From the NCBI GenBank assembly GCA_017983795.1, contig JAGOAS010000019.1, positions 1 to 64,000 on the forward strand: DNA of 64,000 nucleotides, written 5' to 3'. Shown one piece after another: positions 52,007 to 61,636 of the stretch. The stretch comes from Piscinibacter sp. Its GTDB lineage: Bacteria > Pseudomonadota > Gammaproteobacteria > Burkholderiales > Burkholderiaceae_C. Within the stretch, counting starts at the first letter, position 1; each line of letters opens with the position of its first letter. The translations under genes were made by a program, and so were the position numbers. The notes beneath the pieces were generated by a model. The model was not told the DNA's origin. It worked only from the letters and a program-made list of their open reading frames with translations, and did not search any database.

Positions 52007-52621
52007 TTAAGCTCTGAGCCCGCGCAGGTAGGCGTCGAGCGCCTGCTCGCCCACGCGCACCAGGTCGAAGGCCTGCGGGTCGATCATCCAGTTGCTGATC
52101 AGCCCGTCGACCAGCGCTTCGACGCCCTGCGCCGCGGCGCGCGCCGGCAGCGCGGATTTCCACAGGCCCAGCCGCGCCGCACGGCGCAGGCCGCGCTCGA
52201 CGTTGGCGACGCGGTTGCGCAGCCCGGCCAGGCGGCGCTCGTGCACACCGCGCAGCGCATGGCCGTGCTCGACCTTGAACAGCGCCACCTCGAATACGCG
52301 CCGCGCCTGCGGGTCGGCCACGGTGGCGCGCAGCGCCGCCACGTAGCTGTTGCGGATCTGCGCCACCGGGTCGTCGAGCGTGCGCTCGCCGCTCTTCAGG
52401 ATCTCCGCCTCCAGCGGCAGGGTGACGCGGTTGAGCATCGCGTTGAAGAGGTCGGCCTTGTTGCGGAAGTGCCAGTACACCGCGCCGCGCGTGACGCCAG
52501 CGGCGCGCGCGATCTGCTCCAGCGAGGTGCGCGACACGCCGCGGCGCTGGAATTCGCGCTCGGCCATGTCGAGGATGCGCGCGCGGGTGCGCTCGGCGTC
52601 TTGCTTGGTGCGTCGCGGCAT
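52007..52621 (-). CDS. TetR/AcrR family repressor of the RND pump
   Basis: The 204-aa protein starts at MPRRTKQDAERTRARILDMA. The helix-turn-helix reads TSLEQIARAAGVTRGAVYWH with FRNKADLF, matching the AcrR/TtgR group. It is divergent from the adaptor-pump-channel operon, with an AcrR-like palindrome between them, so it most likely represses the pump until a drug-like ligand binds. Confidence 0.93.
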   Translation of the reverse strand: MPRRTKQDAERTRARILDMAEREFQRRGVSRTSLEQIARAAGVTRGAVYWHFRNKADLFNAMLNRVTLPLEAEILKSGERTLDDPVAQIRNSYVAALRATVADPQARRVFEVALFKVEHGHALRGVHERRLAGLRNRVANVERGLRRAARLGLWKSALPARAAAQGVEALVDGLISNWMIDPQAFDLVRVGEQALDAYLRGLRA

Positions 52622-52643
52622 GGGGTGAAACGAACTCGCCCTC

Positions 52644-52665
52644 ACATACATTCAAACCTGTATGT
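52644..52665. promoter_or_regulatory. AcrR-type operator
   Basis: ACATACA, eight bases, then TGTATGT: perfect 7-bp arms, in the 101-bp divergent region. It resembles the ACATACA-containing operators of AcrR and TtgR, and it is AT-rich against a G+C-rich background. Confidence 0.8.
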
Positions 52666-52722
52666 ATAGTAGCCGCCTTGTTGCCGGCGCCGGGAGGCGA
52701 TTGGCCGCCGCGAGAGGATTTC

Positions 52723-53940
52723 ATGAGCACCAGCCAGCCGGCCCGCCGCCGCATTCCGTTCCCCGTCCTGCTTGCCGCGCTGGCGCTGCCGCCGGCCCTG
52801 GCCTTGACCGCCTGCGGGCCCAAGACCGACGCCGCCGCGCCGGCCGCCCCGCCGCCGCCGGAAGTCGGCGTGGTGACGGCCACGCCGGCCGCGGTGGGCG
52901 TGCTCACCGAGCTGCCCGGCCGCACCGAGGCCTCGCGCATCGCCCAGGTGCGCGCGCGCGCCGCCGGCATCGTGCAGCGCCGGCTCTTCGCCGAAGGCAG
53001 CGACGTCAAGGCCGGCCAGGTGCTGTTCCGCATCGACGACGCGCCCTACCGCGCCACGCTGGCCGCCGCGCAGGCCACGCTGGCGCGCGCCGAGGCCAAC
53101 GTGCTGCAGACGCGCGCCCAGGCAGAGCGCTACAAGCCGCTGGCCGAAGCCAATGCGGTGAGCCAGCAGGAATACATCGCCGCCCAGGCCGCCTTCAAGC
53201 AGGCCGAGGCCGACGTCGCTTCCGCCAAGGCGGCGGTGCAGACGGCGCAGATCAACCTGGGCTACACCAGCGTCGCCGCGCCCATCGCCGGGCGCATCGG
53301 CCGCGCGCTGGTCACCGAGGGTGCGCTGGTCGGGCAGGGCGAGGCGACGCAGCTCGCCGTGGTGCAGCAGATCGATCCGCTCTACGTCAACTTCACGCAG
53401 AGCGCCGACGAGGTGCTGCGCCTGCGCGCCGCCATCGCCGGCGGCAGCTTCCAGAGCGCCGGGCCGGCCGGCTCGGTGGCGGTGAGCCTGGTGCTGGACG
53501 ACGGCAGCGTCTACCCGCAGCGCGGCAAGCTGCTGTTCTCCGACCTCTCGGTCGACCCCGGCACCGGCCAGATCGCGCTGCGTGCCGAGGTGCCCAACCC
53601 CAAGGGCGCGCTGCTGCCGGGCCTGTACGTGCGCGTGCGCCTCGCGCAGGCGCAGCTGCCGCGTGGCATCACGCTGCCGCAGCAGGCGGTGCAGCGCGGC
53701 ACCGCCGGCGACACGGTGATGGTGGTCGGCACCGATGGCAAGGTCGCGGCGCGGGCGGTGAAGGTCGGCCAGGGGCCGGCGCGGCAATGGGTGGTGCTCG
53801 AAGGCCTCACGGGCGGTGAGCAGGTGGTGGTCGACGGGCTGCAGAAGATCCGCCCGAACGCGCCGGTGAAGGCGGTGCCCTGGGCGCCGCAGGCCGCGGC
53901 CTCGGCCGCTTCGGCGCCCGCATCGGCCGCCTCGCGCTGA
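52723..53940 (+). CDS. RND efflux periplasmic adaptor (AcrA/MexA type lipoprotein)
   Basis: The 405-aa protein starts at MSTSQPARRRIPFPVLLAAL with a lipoprotein signal (lipobox LTAC). ELPGRTEASRIAQVRARAAG, the coiled-coil region (ATLARAEANVLQTRAQAERY), TSVAAPIAGRIGRALVTEGA and the barrel motif PLYVNFTQSADEVLRL are typical of AcrA/MexA. It links the inner-membrane pump to the outer-membrane channel; both follow in the same operon. Confidence 0.95.
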   Translation: MSTSQPARRRIPFPVLLAALALPPALALTACGPKTDAAAPAAPPPPEVGVVTATPAAVGVLTELPGRTEASRIAQVRARAAGIVQRRLFAEGSDVKAGQVLFRIDDAPYRATLAAAQATLARAEANVLQTRAQAERYKPLAEANAVSQQEYIAAQAAFKQAEADVASAKAAVQTAQINLGYTSVAAPIAGRIGRALVTEGALVGQGEATQLAVVQQIDPLYVNFTQSADEVLRLRAAIAGGSFQSAGPAGSVAVSLVLDDGSVYPQRGKLLFSDLSVDPGTGQIALRAEVPNPKGALLPGLYVRVRLAQAQLPRGITLPQQAVQRGTAGDTVMVVGTDGKVAARAVKVGQGPARQWVVLEGLTGGEQVVVDGLQKIRPNAPVKAVPWAPQAAASAASAPASAASR

Positions 53941-53953
53941 GGAGCCGCCCGCC

Positions 53954-56900
53954 ATGGCGCAGTTCTTCATCGACCGGCCCATCTTCGCGTGGGTGATCTC
54001 GCTGTTCATCCTGGTCATCGGCGCGGTCTCGATCACGCAGCTGCCGGTGTCGCAGTACCCGCCGGTGGCGCCGCCGTCCATCGTCGTCAACGTCAACTAC
54101 CCCGGCGCCTCGGCCTCCACGCTGGAAGACAGCGTGATCGCCGTGATCGAGCGCGAGATGAACGGCTCGCCGGGGCTGGCCTATTTCGAGTCGGTCTCGC
54201 AGGCCGACGGCAGCGGCTCCATCACGCTGAGCTACGAGCCCGGCACCAATGCCGACCTGGCGCAGGTCGACGTGCAGAACCGCCTGAGCCGCGCCACGCC
54301 GCGGCTGCCGCAGGCGGTCACGCAGCAGGGCGTGCGCGTCGACAAGGCGAACGCGAACTTCCTGCTCTTCATCGTGCTGTCCAGCGACAAGGGCGTGCTC
54401 GATCCGGTGGCGCTGGGCGACTTCGCCTCGCGCAACGTGCTGCCCGAGATGCAGCGCGTGCCCGGCGTCGGCCAGGCGCAGCTGTTCGGCACCGAACGCG
54501 CGATGCGCATCTGGATCGACCCGGCCAAGCTGGTGGGCTACAAGCTCTCGGCCGCCGACGTCAATGCGGCGATCGCGGCGCAGAACGCGCAGGTGTCCTC
54601 GGGCACCATCGGCGAGCTGCCCAATACCGCCGACCAGGGCATCTTCGCGACGGTGGTGGTGAAGGGCCAGCGCGAGAGCGTCGAGCAGTTCGGCGAGATC
54701 GTGCTGCGCGCCAACGCCGACGGCTCCAGCGTCAAGCTGCGCGACGTGGCGCGCATCGAGCTCGGCGCGCAGAGCTACGGCATCCGCACGCGGCTCAACG
54801 GCGAGCCCTCCACCGGCATCGGCATCCAGCTCTCGCCCACCGCCAACGCGCTGCAGACCGCCGGGCTGATCAAGAAGCGCCTGGACGAACTGCGCCCCTA
54901 TTTCCCGGCCGGCGTGAAGGCGACCATCCCCTACGACAGCTCGACCTTCATCGGCATCTCCATCAAGCAGGTCGTGGAGACGCTGGTCGAGGCGGTGGTG
55001 CTGGTGTTCCTGGTGATGTTCCTGTTCCTGCAGAACATCCGCTACACCATCATCCCGACGCTGGTGGTGCCGATCGCGCTGCTGGGCAGCTTCGCCGCGC
55101 TGCTGGCGATGGGCTTCTCGATCAACGTGCTGACCATGTTCGGCATGGTTCTCGTGATCGGCATCGTCGTCGACGACGCCATCGTGGTGGTCGAGAACGT
55201 CGAGCGCATCATGAGCACCGAGGGCCTGCCGCCGCTGCAGGCCACGCGCAAGGCGATGGGGCAGATCTCCGGCGCCATCGTCGGCGTCACGGTGGTGCTG
55301 ATCTCGGTGTTCGTGCCGCTGGCCTTCTTCAGCGGCGCGGTGGGCAACATCTACCGCCAGTTCGCCGCGGTGATGGTGACCTCGGTGGCCTTCTCGGCCT
55401 TCCTCGCGCTCTCGTTCACGCCGGCGCTGTGCGCCACGCTGCTCGAGCCGGTGGAGGCCGGCCACCACCACGCCAAGCGCGGCTTCTTCGGCTGGTTCAA
55501 CCGCGGCTTCAGCCGTACCGCCAAGGGCTACGAGGGCCTGGTCGCACGCATCCTGCGCCGCGCCGCGCGCTATATGGTCATCTACGCGGCCATCGTCGCC
55601 GCGGTGGTGCTGCTGTTCGGGCGCCTGCCCACCTCCTTCATCCCCAACGAGGACCAGGGCAACATCCTCGTCAACGTGCAGCTGCCGCCGGGCGCCACGC
55701 AGAACCGCACGCTGGCGGTGATGCAGCAGGTCGAGCAGTACATGCTCGCGCAGCCCGAGGTGCAGAACATGGTCTCGGTGATGGGCTTCAGCTTCTCTGG
55801 CAGCGGCCAGAACGCCGGCCTCGCCTTCGTGACGCTGAAGGACTGGAGCGAGCGCAGCGGCGCGGCCCATTCGGCGCAGGGCCTGGTCGGCCGCGCCTTC
55901 GGCGCGCTCGGCAAGATCCGCGACGCGATCATCTTCCCGGTCAGCCCGCCGGCGATCCGCGACCTGGGCCGCGCCAACGGTTTCGCGATGCGCCTGCAGG
56001 ACCGCGGCAGCAACGGCCACGACGCGCTGCTGGCCGCGCGCAACCAGCTGCTCGGCCTGGCGGGCAAGAGCCCGCTGCTGGTGGCCGTGCGCCCCGACGG
56101 CCTGGAAGACGCCGCGCAGCTGCAGCTCGACATCGATCGCGACAAGGCACAGGCCATGGGCGTGGGCTTCACGGCCATCAACAGCGCGCTGTCCACGGCG
56201 CTGGGCTCCAGCTACGTCAACGACTTCCCCAACGCCGGCCGCGTGCAGCGCGTGGTGGTGCAGGCCGACGCGCCCACGCGCATGCAGCCGCAGGACCTGC
56301 TGCGCCTGAATGCGATGAACAGCGCCGGCAACCCGGTGCCGCTGGCGGCCTTCGCGAGCACGCGCTGGATCACCGGCGCGATGCAGCAGGTGCGCTACAA
56401 CGGCTATCCGACCATGCGCATCGCCGGCGAGCCGGCGCCCGGCGTGAGCAGCGGCGCGGCGATCGCCGAGATGGAGCGCCTGGCCGCCCAGCTGCCGCCC
56501 GGCTTCGCCTACGAGTGGACCGGCCTGGCGCGCGAGGAAAAGCTCTCCGGCTCGACGGCGCTGATCCTGTTCGCCTTCTCGCTGCTGTCGGTATTCCTCT
56601 GTCTTGCGGCGCTGTACGAGAGCTGGTCGATCCCGCTGTCGGTGATCCTCGTCGTGCCGCTGGGCGTGCTCGGCGTGATCCTGGGCGCGAGCGTGCGCGG
56701 GCTGGAGAACGACGTGTTCTTCAAGGTCGGCCTGATCACCATCATCGGCCTGTCGGCCAAGAACGCGGTGCTGATCATCGAGTTCGCGAAGGATCTCGCC
56801 GCGCAGGGACGCAGCCTGGTCGACGCGGTGCTCGAAGCGGCGCACCTGCGCTTCCGCCCGATCGTGATGACCTCGATGGCCTTCATCCTCGGCGTGCTGC

Positions 56901-57139
56901 CGCTGGTGCTGGCCAGCGGCGCCGGCTCCGCCAGTCAGCACAGCATCGGCACCGGCGTGCTGGGCGGCATGCTGAGCGCCACCGCGCTGGCGGTGTTCTT
57001 CGTGCCGGTGTTCTTCGTCGTGGTGCGCAGCATCTTCAAGGGCAGCGAGCGGCAGCGGCAGTTCGACCGCGCGCACGGCCACGCGATCGGCGCGGATGCC
57101 GCGGCTGCGGCCGATGCCGCCGGCAAGGAGCAGGCATGA
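53954..57139 (+). CDS. RND multidrug efflux pump (AcrB/MexB type)
   Basis: The 1061-aa inner-membrane pump has full family length: MAQFFIDRPIFAWVISLFIL start, periplasmic porter domains, and proton-relay residues in TM4 (GIVVDDAIVVVENVERIM, two Asp) and TM10 (LSAKNAVLIIEFAKDL, Lys). It exchanges protons for drugs, dyes or solvents. It overlaps the channel gene by 4 nt. HAE1-type assignment is firm; substrate range cannot be read from sequence. Confidence 0.96.
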   Translation: MAQFFIDRPIFAWVISLFILVIGAVSITQLPVSQYPPVAPPSIVVNVNYPGASASTLEDSVIAVIEREMNGSPGLAYFESVSQADGSGSITLSYEPGTNADLAQVDVQNRLSRATPRLPQAVTQQGVRVDKANANFLLFIVLSSDKGVLDPVALGDFASRNVLPEMQRVPGVGQAQLFGTERAMRIWIDPAKLVGYKLSAADVNAAIAAQNAQVSSGTIGELPNTADQGIFATVVVKGQRESVEQFGEIVLRANADGSSVKLRDVARIELGAQSYGIRTRLNGEPSTGIGIQLSPTANALQTAGLIKKRLDELRPYFPAGVKATIPYDSSTFIGISIKQVVETLVEAVVLVFLVMFLFLQNIRYTIIPTLVVPIALLGSFAALLAMGFSINVLTMFGMVLVIGIVVDDAIVVVENVERIMSTEGLPPLQATRKAMGQISGAIVGVTVVLISVFVPLAFFSGAVGNIYRQFAAVMVTSVAFSAFLALSFTPALCATLLEPVEAGHHHAKRGFFGWFNRGFSRTAKGYEGLVARILRRAARYMVIYAAIVAAVVLLFGRLPTSFIPNEDQGNILVNVQLPPGATQNRTLAVMQQVEQYMLAQPEVQNMVSVMGFSFSGSGQNAGLAFVTLKDWSERSGAAHSAQGLVGRAFGALGKIRDAIIFPVSPPAIRDLGRANGFAMRLQDRGSNGHDALLAARNQLLGLAGKSPLLVAVRPDGLEDAAQLQLDIDRDKAQAMGVGFTAINSALSTALGSSYVNDFPNAGRVQRVVVQADAPTRMQPQDLLRLNAMNSAGNPVPLAAFASTRWITGAMQQVRYNGYPTMRIAGEPAPGVSSGAAIAEMERLAAQLPPGFAYEWTGLAREEKLSGSTALILFAFSLLSVFLCLAALYESWSIPLSVILVVPLGVLGVILGASVRGLENDVFFKVGLITIIGLSAKNAVLIIEFAKDLAAQGRSLVDAVLEAAHLRFRPIVMTSMAFILGVLPLVLASGAGSASQHSIGTGVLGGMLSATALAVFFVPVFFVVVRSIFKGSERQRQFDRAHGHAIGADAAAAADAAGKEQA

Positions 57140-58524
57140 ACGCGCCGCGTCTGGGCACCCTCGCCGCCGCCGCGCTGCTGGCCGGCTGCATGAACCTCGC
57201 GCCACGCTACGAGCGCCCCGCCGCGCCGGTGGCCGAGCGCTTTCCGCTCGCGCCCGAGGCCGTCGCGGCGGCGGCGAGCGCGCCGGCCGCGGCCGAACTC
57301 GACTGGCAGGCCTTCGTCGGCGACGAACGGCTGAAGCAGCTGATCGCGCTGGCGCTGATCAACAACCGCGACCTGCGCATCGCCGCGCTCAACATCGAGG
57401 CCACGCGCGCCCAGGCCGCGGTGCGCGATGCCGACCGCTGGCCGAGCGTCAACGCCGGCCTGAGCGGCTCGCGCACGCCCACCGCCGCCGGCGGCATCAA
57501 CTCGCTCTACACCGCCGGCCTGCAGGTGACGGCCTACGAGCTCGACCTGTTCGGCCGCCTGCGCAACCTCGGCGACGCGGCGGCCGCCCAGGTGCTCGCC
57601 AGCGAGGAAGCGCGCAAGGCGGTGCAGATCAGTTTGGTCGCCGCAGTGGCCAACGCGCACATCGCGCTGGTGTCCGACGATGCGCTGCTCGAGCTGACGC
57701 GCCAGACGCTCGCCACGCGCGAGGAGTCGCTGCGCCTCGTGAAGCTGCGCTTCGACAATGGCGCGAGTTCCGAGCTCGATCTGCGCCAGGCCGAATCGCT
57801 GCTCGAATCGGCGCGCGCCAGCCTGGCGCTGGCCACGCGTCAGCGCGCGCTCGACGAGAACGCGCTGGTGCTGCTGGTCGGCCAGCCGCTGCCGGCCGCC
57901 TTGCCGGCCGCCTTGCCGGTGGAGGCCTCGGCCGGCCTCGCCGAACTGCCGGTGGGCCTGCCCTCGGAGGTGCTGCTGCGCCGGCCCGACGTGCGCCAGG
58001 CCGAGCAGCAGCTGATTGCCGCCAACGCGAACATCGGCGCGGCGCGCGCCGCCTTCTTCCCGCGCATCACGCTGACCGGCAGTGCCGGCGTCGCCAGTGG
58101 CCACCTCAGTGACCTGTTCAAGTCCGGCCACGCGGCCTGGAGCTTCGCGCCGCAGCTGATCCAGCCGCTCTTCGATGCGGGGCGCAACCAGGGCAACCTC
58201 GATCTGGCGAAGGCCAACCGCGACATCGCTGTGGCGCAGTACGAACGCGCCATCCAGAGCGCCTTCCGCGAGGTGGCCGATGCGCTGGCCGGCCGCGCGA
58301 CGCTGGGCGATCAACTGAATGCGCAGCGCAAGCAGCTCGAGGCCGAACAGGCGCGCAGCCGCCTCGTCGAGCTGCGCTGGCGCAACGGCGCGGCCAGTTC
58401 GCTCGAACTGCTGGACGCACAGCGTTCGCTGTTCGCCGCGCAGCAGGCGCTGCTGCAACTGCAGGCGCAGTCGGCGCAGAACCTGGCGACGCTCTACAAG
58501 GTGCTGGGCGGCGGCTGGAAGTGA
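57136..58524 (+). CDS. outer membrane efflux channel (OprM/NodT type lipoprotein)
   Basis: The 462-aa lipoprotein (LLAGC lipobox at residues about 15-20) has two outer-membrane-efflux repeats: YELDLFGRLRNLGDAAAAQV and VKLRFDNGASSELDLRQAES in the first, FAPQLIQPLFDAGRNQGNLD and VELRWRNGAASSLELLDAQR in the second. It completes the tripartite pump. Its stop abuts the convergent TerC stop with no gap. Confidence 0.95.
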   Translation: MNAPRLGTLAAAALLAGCMNLAPRYERPAAPVAERFPLAPEAVAAAASAPAAAELDWQAFVGDERLKQLIALALINNRDLRIAALNIEATRAQAAVRDADRWPSVNAGLSGSRTPTAAGGINSLYTAGLQVTAYELDLFGRLRNLGDAAAAQVLASEEARKAVQISLVAAVANAHIALVSDDALLELTRQTLATREESLRLVKLRFDNGASSELDLRQAESLLESARASLALATRQRALDENALVLLVGQPLPAALPAALPVEASAGLAELPVGLPSEVLLRRPDVRQAEQQLIAANANIGAARAAFFPRITLTGSAGVASGHLSDLFKSGHAAWSFAPQLIQPLFDAGRNQGNLDLAKANRDIAVAQYERAIQSAFREVADALAGRATLGDQLNAQRKQLEAEQARSRLVELRWRNGAASSLELLDAQRSLFAAQQALLQLQAQSAQNLATLYKVLGGGWK

Positions 58525-59271
58525 TCAGCCGCCCCGGTAGGGGCTGTGCAGTTCCACCGGCTTGGCGCGGCGCTTGCGCGCGTTGATGTTGAGCATCTCC
58601 ACCACCACCGAGAAGGCCATCGCGAAGTAGACGTAGCCCTTGGGCACGTGGTGGTCGAAGCCCTCGGCGATCAGCACCACGCCGACGACGACCAGGAAGG
58701 ACAGCGCCAGCATCTTGATGCTCGGGTGGTCGGAGACGAACACGCCGATCGGCCGCGCAAACAGCATCATCAGCGCCACCGAGAGGATCACCGCGGCGAT
58801 CATGATGCGCACGTCGTCGACCATGCCCACCGCGGTGATGATCGAGTCGAGCGAGAACACGATGTCGATCAGCATGATCTGCAGGATCACCGCGCCGAAG
58901 GTGCCCTTGACGGCGCTGCTCGCTTCGCCTTCCTCGCCTTCGAGCGAGCCGTGGATCTCGTGCGTGGCCTTCCACACCAGGAACAGGCCGCCGGCGATCA
59001 GGATCAGGTCGCGCCCGGAGATCTCCTGGCCGAACACGGTGAACAGCGGCGCCACCAGGCCGACGATCCAGGCCAGCACCAGCAGCAGCCCGATGCGCAT
59101 GACCATCGCCATCGCCAGCCCGATGCGCCGCGCCCGCTCGCGCTGCGCCGGCGGCAGCTTGTCGACCAGGATGGAGATGAAGATGATGTTGTCGATGCCG
59201 AGCACCAGCTCGAGCGCGGTGAGCGTGGCCAGGGCGATCCAGGCCTCGGGCGAGGCGAGCAATTCCAGCAT
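58525..59271 (-). CDS. TerC family membrane protein
   Basis: The 248-aa protein starts at MLELLASPEAWIALATLTAL. It has about seven helices with the family's acidic motifs ELVLGIDNIIFISILVDKLP and MLIDIVFSLDSIITAVGM. The C-terminus keeps FSVVVEMLNINARKR. TerC proteins are linked to metal (manganese/tellurite) handling and membrane protein metallation. A longer upstream open frame exists but starts in basic non-family sequence. Confidence 0.9.
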   Translation of the reverse strand: MLELLASPEAWIALATLTALELVLGIDNIIFISILVDKLPPAQRERARRIGLAMAMVMRIGLLLVLAWIVGLVAPLFTVFGQEISGRDLILIAGGLFLVWKATHEIHGSLEGEEGEASSAVKGTFGAVILQIMLIDIVFSLDSIITAVGMVDDVRIMIAAVILSVALMMLFARPIGVFVSDHPSIKMLALSFLVVVGVVLIAEGFDHHVPKGYVYFAMAFSVVVEMLNINARKRRAKPVELHSPYRGG

Positions 59272-59368
59272 GTCGGTTCCCCTGCGGCGGCGATGCCGTT
59301 GACGGTCTGGCATGCTAAGCGCCCCGCCGGCGCGCCGGCCCGATGCCCGCAGGTTTCACTTTCCCATC

Positions 59369-59842
59369 ATGCTGTCTTCCCTGTTCCCGCTCGGCTGGGC
59401 GCATTACCTCGCCGGCGGCCTCGTCATCGGCGCCGGTGTCGCGCTGCTCTATGTCGCCACCGGCCGCCTCGCCGGCATGAGCTCGGTATTCAGTTCGAGC
59501 TGGTCGTTCGTGTCGGCGCGCGCCGTCTTCCGGCAACCACGCTGGCTCGAGAGCCGCGCCTGGCGGCTGCAGCTCGCGCTCGGCCTGGTGATCGGCGCGG
59601 CGCTGTGGTGGCTCACGCTCGGGCCAATGCAGCCGCTTGCCACTGCGGTGCCGGCCTGGCGGCTCGCCCTCGGCGGCCTCGTCGCCGGCTTCGGCGCACG
59701 CCTGGCCGGCGGCTGCACCTCGGGCCACGGCATCTGCGGCATCGGCTCCTTGAAGCTGCCCTCGCTGCTGGCGGTGCTGACGTTCATGGCCACCGGCTTC
59801 GTCACCGCGCAGGGCCTGGCGATGCTGGGAGCGGCACCATGA
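59369..59842 (+). CDS. YeeE/YedE transporter, N-terminal half protein
   Basis: The 157-aa membrane protein starts at MLSSLFPLGWAHYLAGGLVI. It has GVALLYVATGRLAGMSSVFS and the conserved cysteine motif GARLAGGCTSGHGICGIGSL. It corresponds to one half of the YeeE/TsuA fold, which imports thiosulfate or other sulfur compounds by cysteine-mediated relay. The other half follows as a separate gene with a 4-nt overlap. Confidence 0.9.
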   Translation: MLSSLFPLGWAHYLAGGLVIGAGVALLYVATGRLAGMSSVFSSSWSFVSARAVFRQPRWLESRAWRLQLALGLVIGAALWWLTLGPMQPLATAVPAWRLALGGLVAGFGARLAGGCTSGHGICGIGSLKLPSLLAVLTFMATGFVTAQGLAMLGAAP

Positions 59843-60270
59843 GTGCGGCTGTCTTCACCGTCATCGCCGGCGCGCTGTTCGGCTTCGGGCTGGCGCTGTC
59901 GGGAATGATCCGGCCCGAGGTGGTGCTGGCCTTCCTGCAATGGCAGGACTTCGGGCTGATGCTGGTGATGGCCGGCGGCCTCGCGCTCACGCTCGTCGCC
60001 TACCAGTTCGCGCCGCGCTGGCGCCGCACGCCGCTGCTGGCCGCGGCCTACGAGGCGCACACGGCGCGCATGCAGCGCGACACCTTCGTCGGCGCGGCGC
60101 TGTTCGGCGTCGGCTGGGGCCTGAGCGGCGTCTGCCCGGGCCCGGCCATCGCCGGCCTCGGCGCGGGCAACCTCGACATGCTGTGGTCACTCGCCGGCCT
60201 TGCCGCGGGGGCCTGGCTGCAAGGCGTATTCGCGGCGCCGGCGGGCGAGGCCGACTGGCAGGAAGGCTGA
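59839..60270 (+). CDS. YeeE/YedE transporter, C-terminal half protein
   Basis: The 143-aa membrane protein has GALFGFGLALSGMIRPEVVL and the second cysteine motif GVGWGLSGVCPGPAIAGLGA. Together with the preceding protein it should form a two-component sulfur-compound transporter. DUF6691 is the name often used for this half. No rhodanese, sulfurtransferase or regulator gene is adjacent. Confidence 0.88.
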   Translation: MSAAVFTVIAGALFGFGLALSGMIRPEVVLAFLQWQDFGLMLVMAGGLALTLVAYQFAPRWRRTPLLAAAYEAHTARMQRDTFVGAALFGVGWGLSGVCPGPAIAGLGAGNLDMLWSLAGLAAGAWLQGVFAAPAGEADWQEG

Positions 60271-60271
60271 G

Positions 60272-61636
60272 TCAGGCCACCTGACGCAGCCGCGCCAGCA
60301 GCTCGCGTCGTGCGGCCTCGCGCCGCGGTGAATCCTCGGCAGCCCATTCGGGATGCGCGCGCGCCGGCTGCAGCGCGCTCAGCACGTTCTGCAGCCGCTC
60401 CATCGCCACGGCATGGCGTTCCAGCTCGACGCGCCCCTCGGCCGCATGGCCGCGGGCCTGCAATGCGAAGTGCAGGCCGAGCAGGCGCTGCGCCGCGACC
60501 AGCAGCACGCTGTCTTCCAGCGAGAGCGATTCGCGCCCCTGCAACGCATCGGCGGCGCGCCGGGCCAGCGGGCCGAAGCCCTGGCTGATCGCGCCGCCGA
60601 TGGTGGCGCCGAGCGCGGCCGCCGCACCCAGCGACAGCCCGGCGGTGGCGGCATCGACCGCCAGCCCGACGCCGGCGCCGATCGCCGCGCCCTTGCCGAG
60701 CCGCGCGCCGGCGTCGCGCAGCGTCTCGGGGTGGAACAGGTCGGCGGCCCAGCGGCCGTCGAGCCAGGGCAGCATGGCCAGCTCGGCGTCGCTGCGCGCG
60801 AAGGCGTGCAGATCGAGCAGCTCGCGCACCGCGCGGCGCGCGCGTTCGAGCGCCTCGGCGCGGAAGGCTTCCAGCGCCGCCGCCTTGCGCGCTTCGTCAG
60901 CGAGCTCGTCGCGCTCCAGCGTGCGGCGCAGCGCGGCGAGCGCGAGCAGCGCATCGGCCACGAGCCGTCGCCCGGCCTCGTCGCGCGCGGCGCGCTCGCG
61001 CTCGACGAAGCCCGCCACCGCGCGCAGCGGCGCCTGGCGCGCCGGCAGCAGCAGGGCGAGGCTGTCGTAGAGCTGGCGCTCGGCGCCGTCGAAGGGTGCC
61101 ACCGCGTCGAAGCGCACCTGCGCGTGCAGCGCGAAGTCGGCCAGCAGCGCGCCCCATTCGGCCTCGCGCGAGCCGGCGTCGCGCACGAAGTTCAGCACCG
61201 GCAGCACCGGCTTGCCGCAGGAAGCGAGGATCTCGACCTCGCAGCGGAACTTGGCGAGCACCGGCTCGCGCGCGTCGATCACGAACAGCGCCGCATCGAC
61301 TTCCAGCAGCGCGCGCAGCACCTTGGCTTCCTGCTCGAAGGCCTCGTCGGCGGCGCGCGTGGCGAGGAAGGCGCGGATGCGCTGCGGCGGCGTCATGTCG
61401 GCGCGCAGCGGGCCGAGCGCGTGCAGCAGGCCGATCGGATCTTCCAGCCCCGGCGTGTCGAGGAAGCGCAGGCGCACGCCGTCGTCGCCGGCCAGCTCCA
61501 CCGCCTCGACGTGGCGCGTGGTGCCGGGCTGGCTCGATACCTCGCCGAAATCGCGCCGCCGTGTCAGCGTGCGCAGCAGCGAGGTCTTGCCGGCATTGGT
61601 GTGGCCGACCACGGCGAGGGCGAGGCGTTCAGCCAT
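60272..61636 (-). CDS. GTPase with DUF3482 domain
   Basis: The 454-aa protein has an N-terminal Era-like G domain: Walker A VVGHTNAGKTSLLRTLTRR, G3 LRFLDTPGLEDP, G4-like LNFVRDAG. The C-terminal DUF3482 region has two Ala/Gly-rich helical stretches (GKGAAIGAGVGLAVDAATAG, AALGATIGGAISQGFGPLAR) that could contact membranes. It overlaps the DUF2868 membrane protein gene upstream by 8 nt. The pair is conserved in beta- and gammaproteobacteria; function unknown. Confidence 0.9.
   Translation of the reverse strand: MAERLALAVVGHTNAGKTSLLRTLTRRRDFGEVSSQPGTTRHVEAVELAGDDGVRLRFLDTPGLEDPIGLLHALGPLRADMTPPQRIRAFLATRAADEAFEQEAKVLRALLEVDAALFVIDAREPVLAKFRCEVEILASCGKPVLPVLNFVRDAGSREAEWGALLADFALHAQVRFDAVAPFDGAERQLYDSLALLLPARQAPLRAVAGFVERERAARDEAGRRLVADALLALAALRRTLERDELADEARKAAALEAFRAEALERARRAVRELLDLHAFARSDAELAMLPWLDGRWAADLFHPETLRDAGARLGKGAAIGAGVGLAVDAATAGLSLGAAAALGATIGGAISQGFGPLARRAADALQGRESLSLEDSVLLVAAQRLLGLHFALQARGHAAEGRVELERHAVAMERLQNVLSALQPARAHPEWAAEDSPRREAARRELLARLRQVA

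Noticed and set aside
53989-57135. long plus-strand frame that runs into the outer-membrane channel gene
   Set aside because: Only the part from 57136 has a lipoprotein signal and channel motifs; the upstream part is a shadow of the pump gene.
53807-57205. 1132-codon minus-strand open frame opposite the RND pump
   Set aside because: Extreme His/Gln/Asp/Arg composition typical of an antisense frame to a G+C-rich membrane protein gene; no plausible fold.
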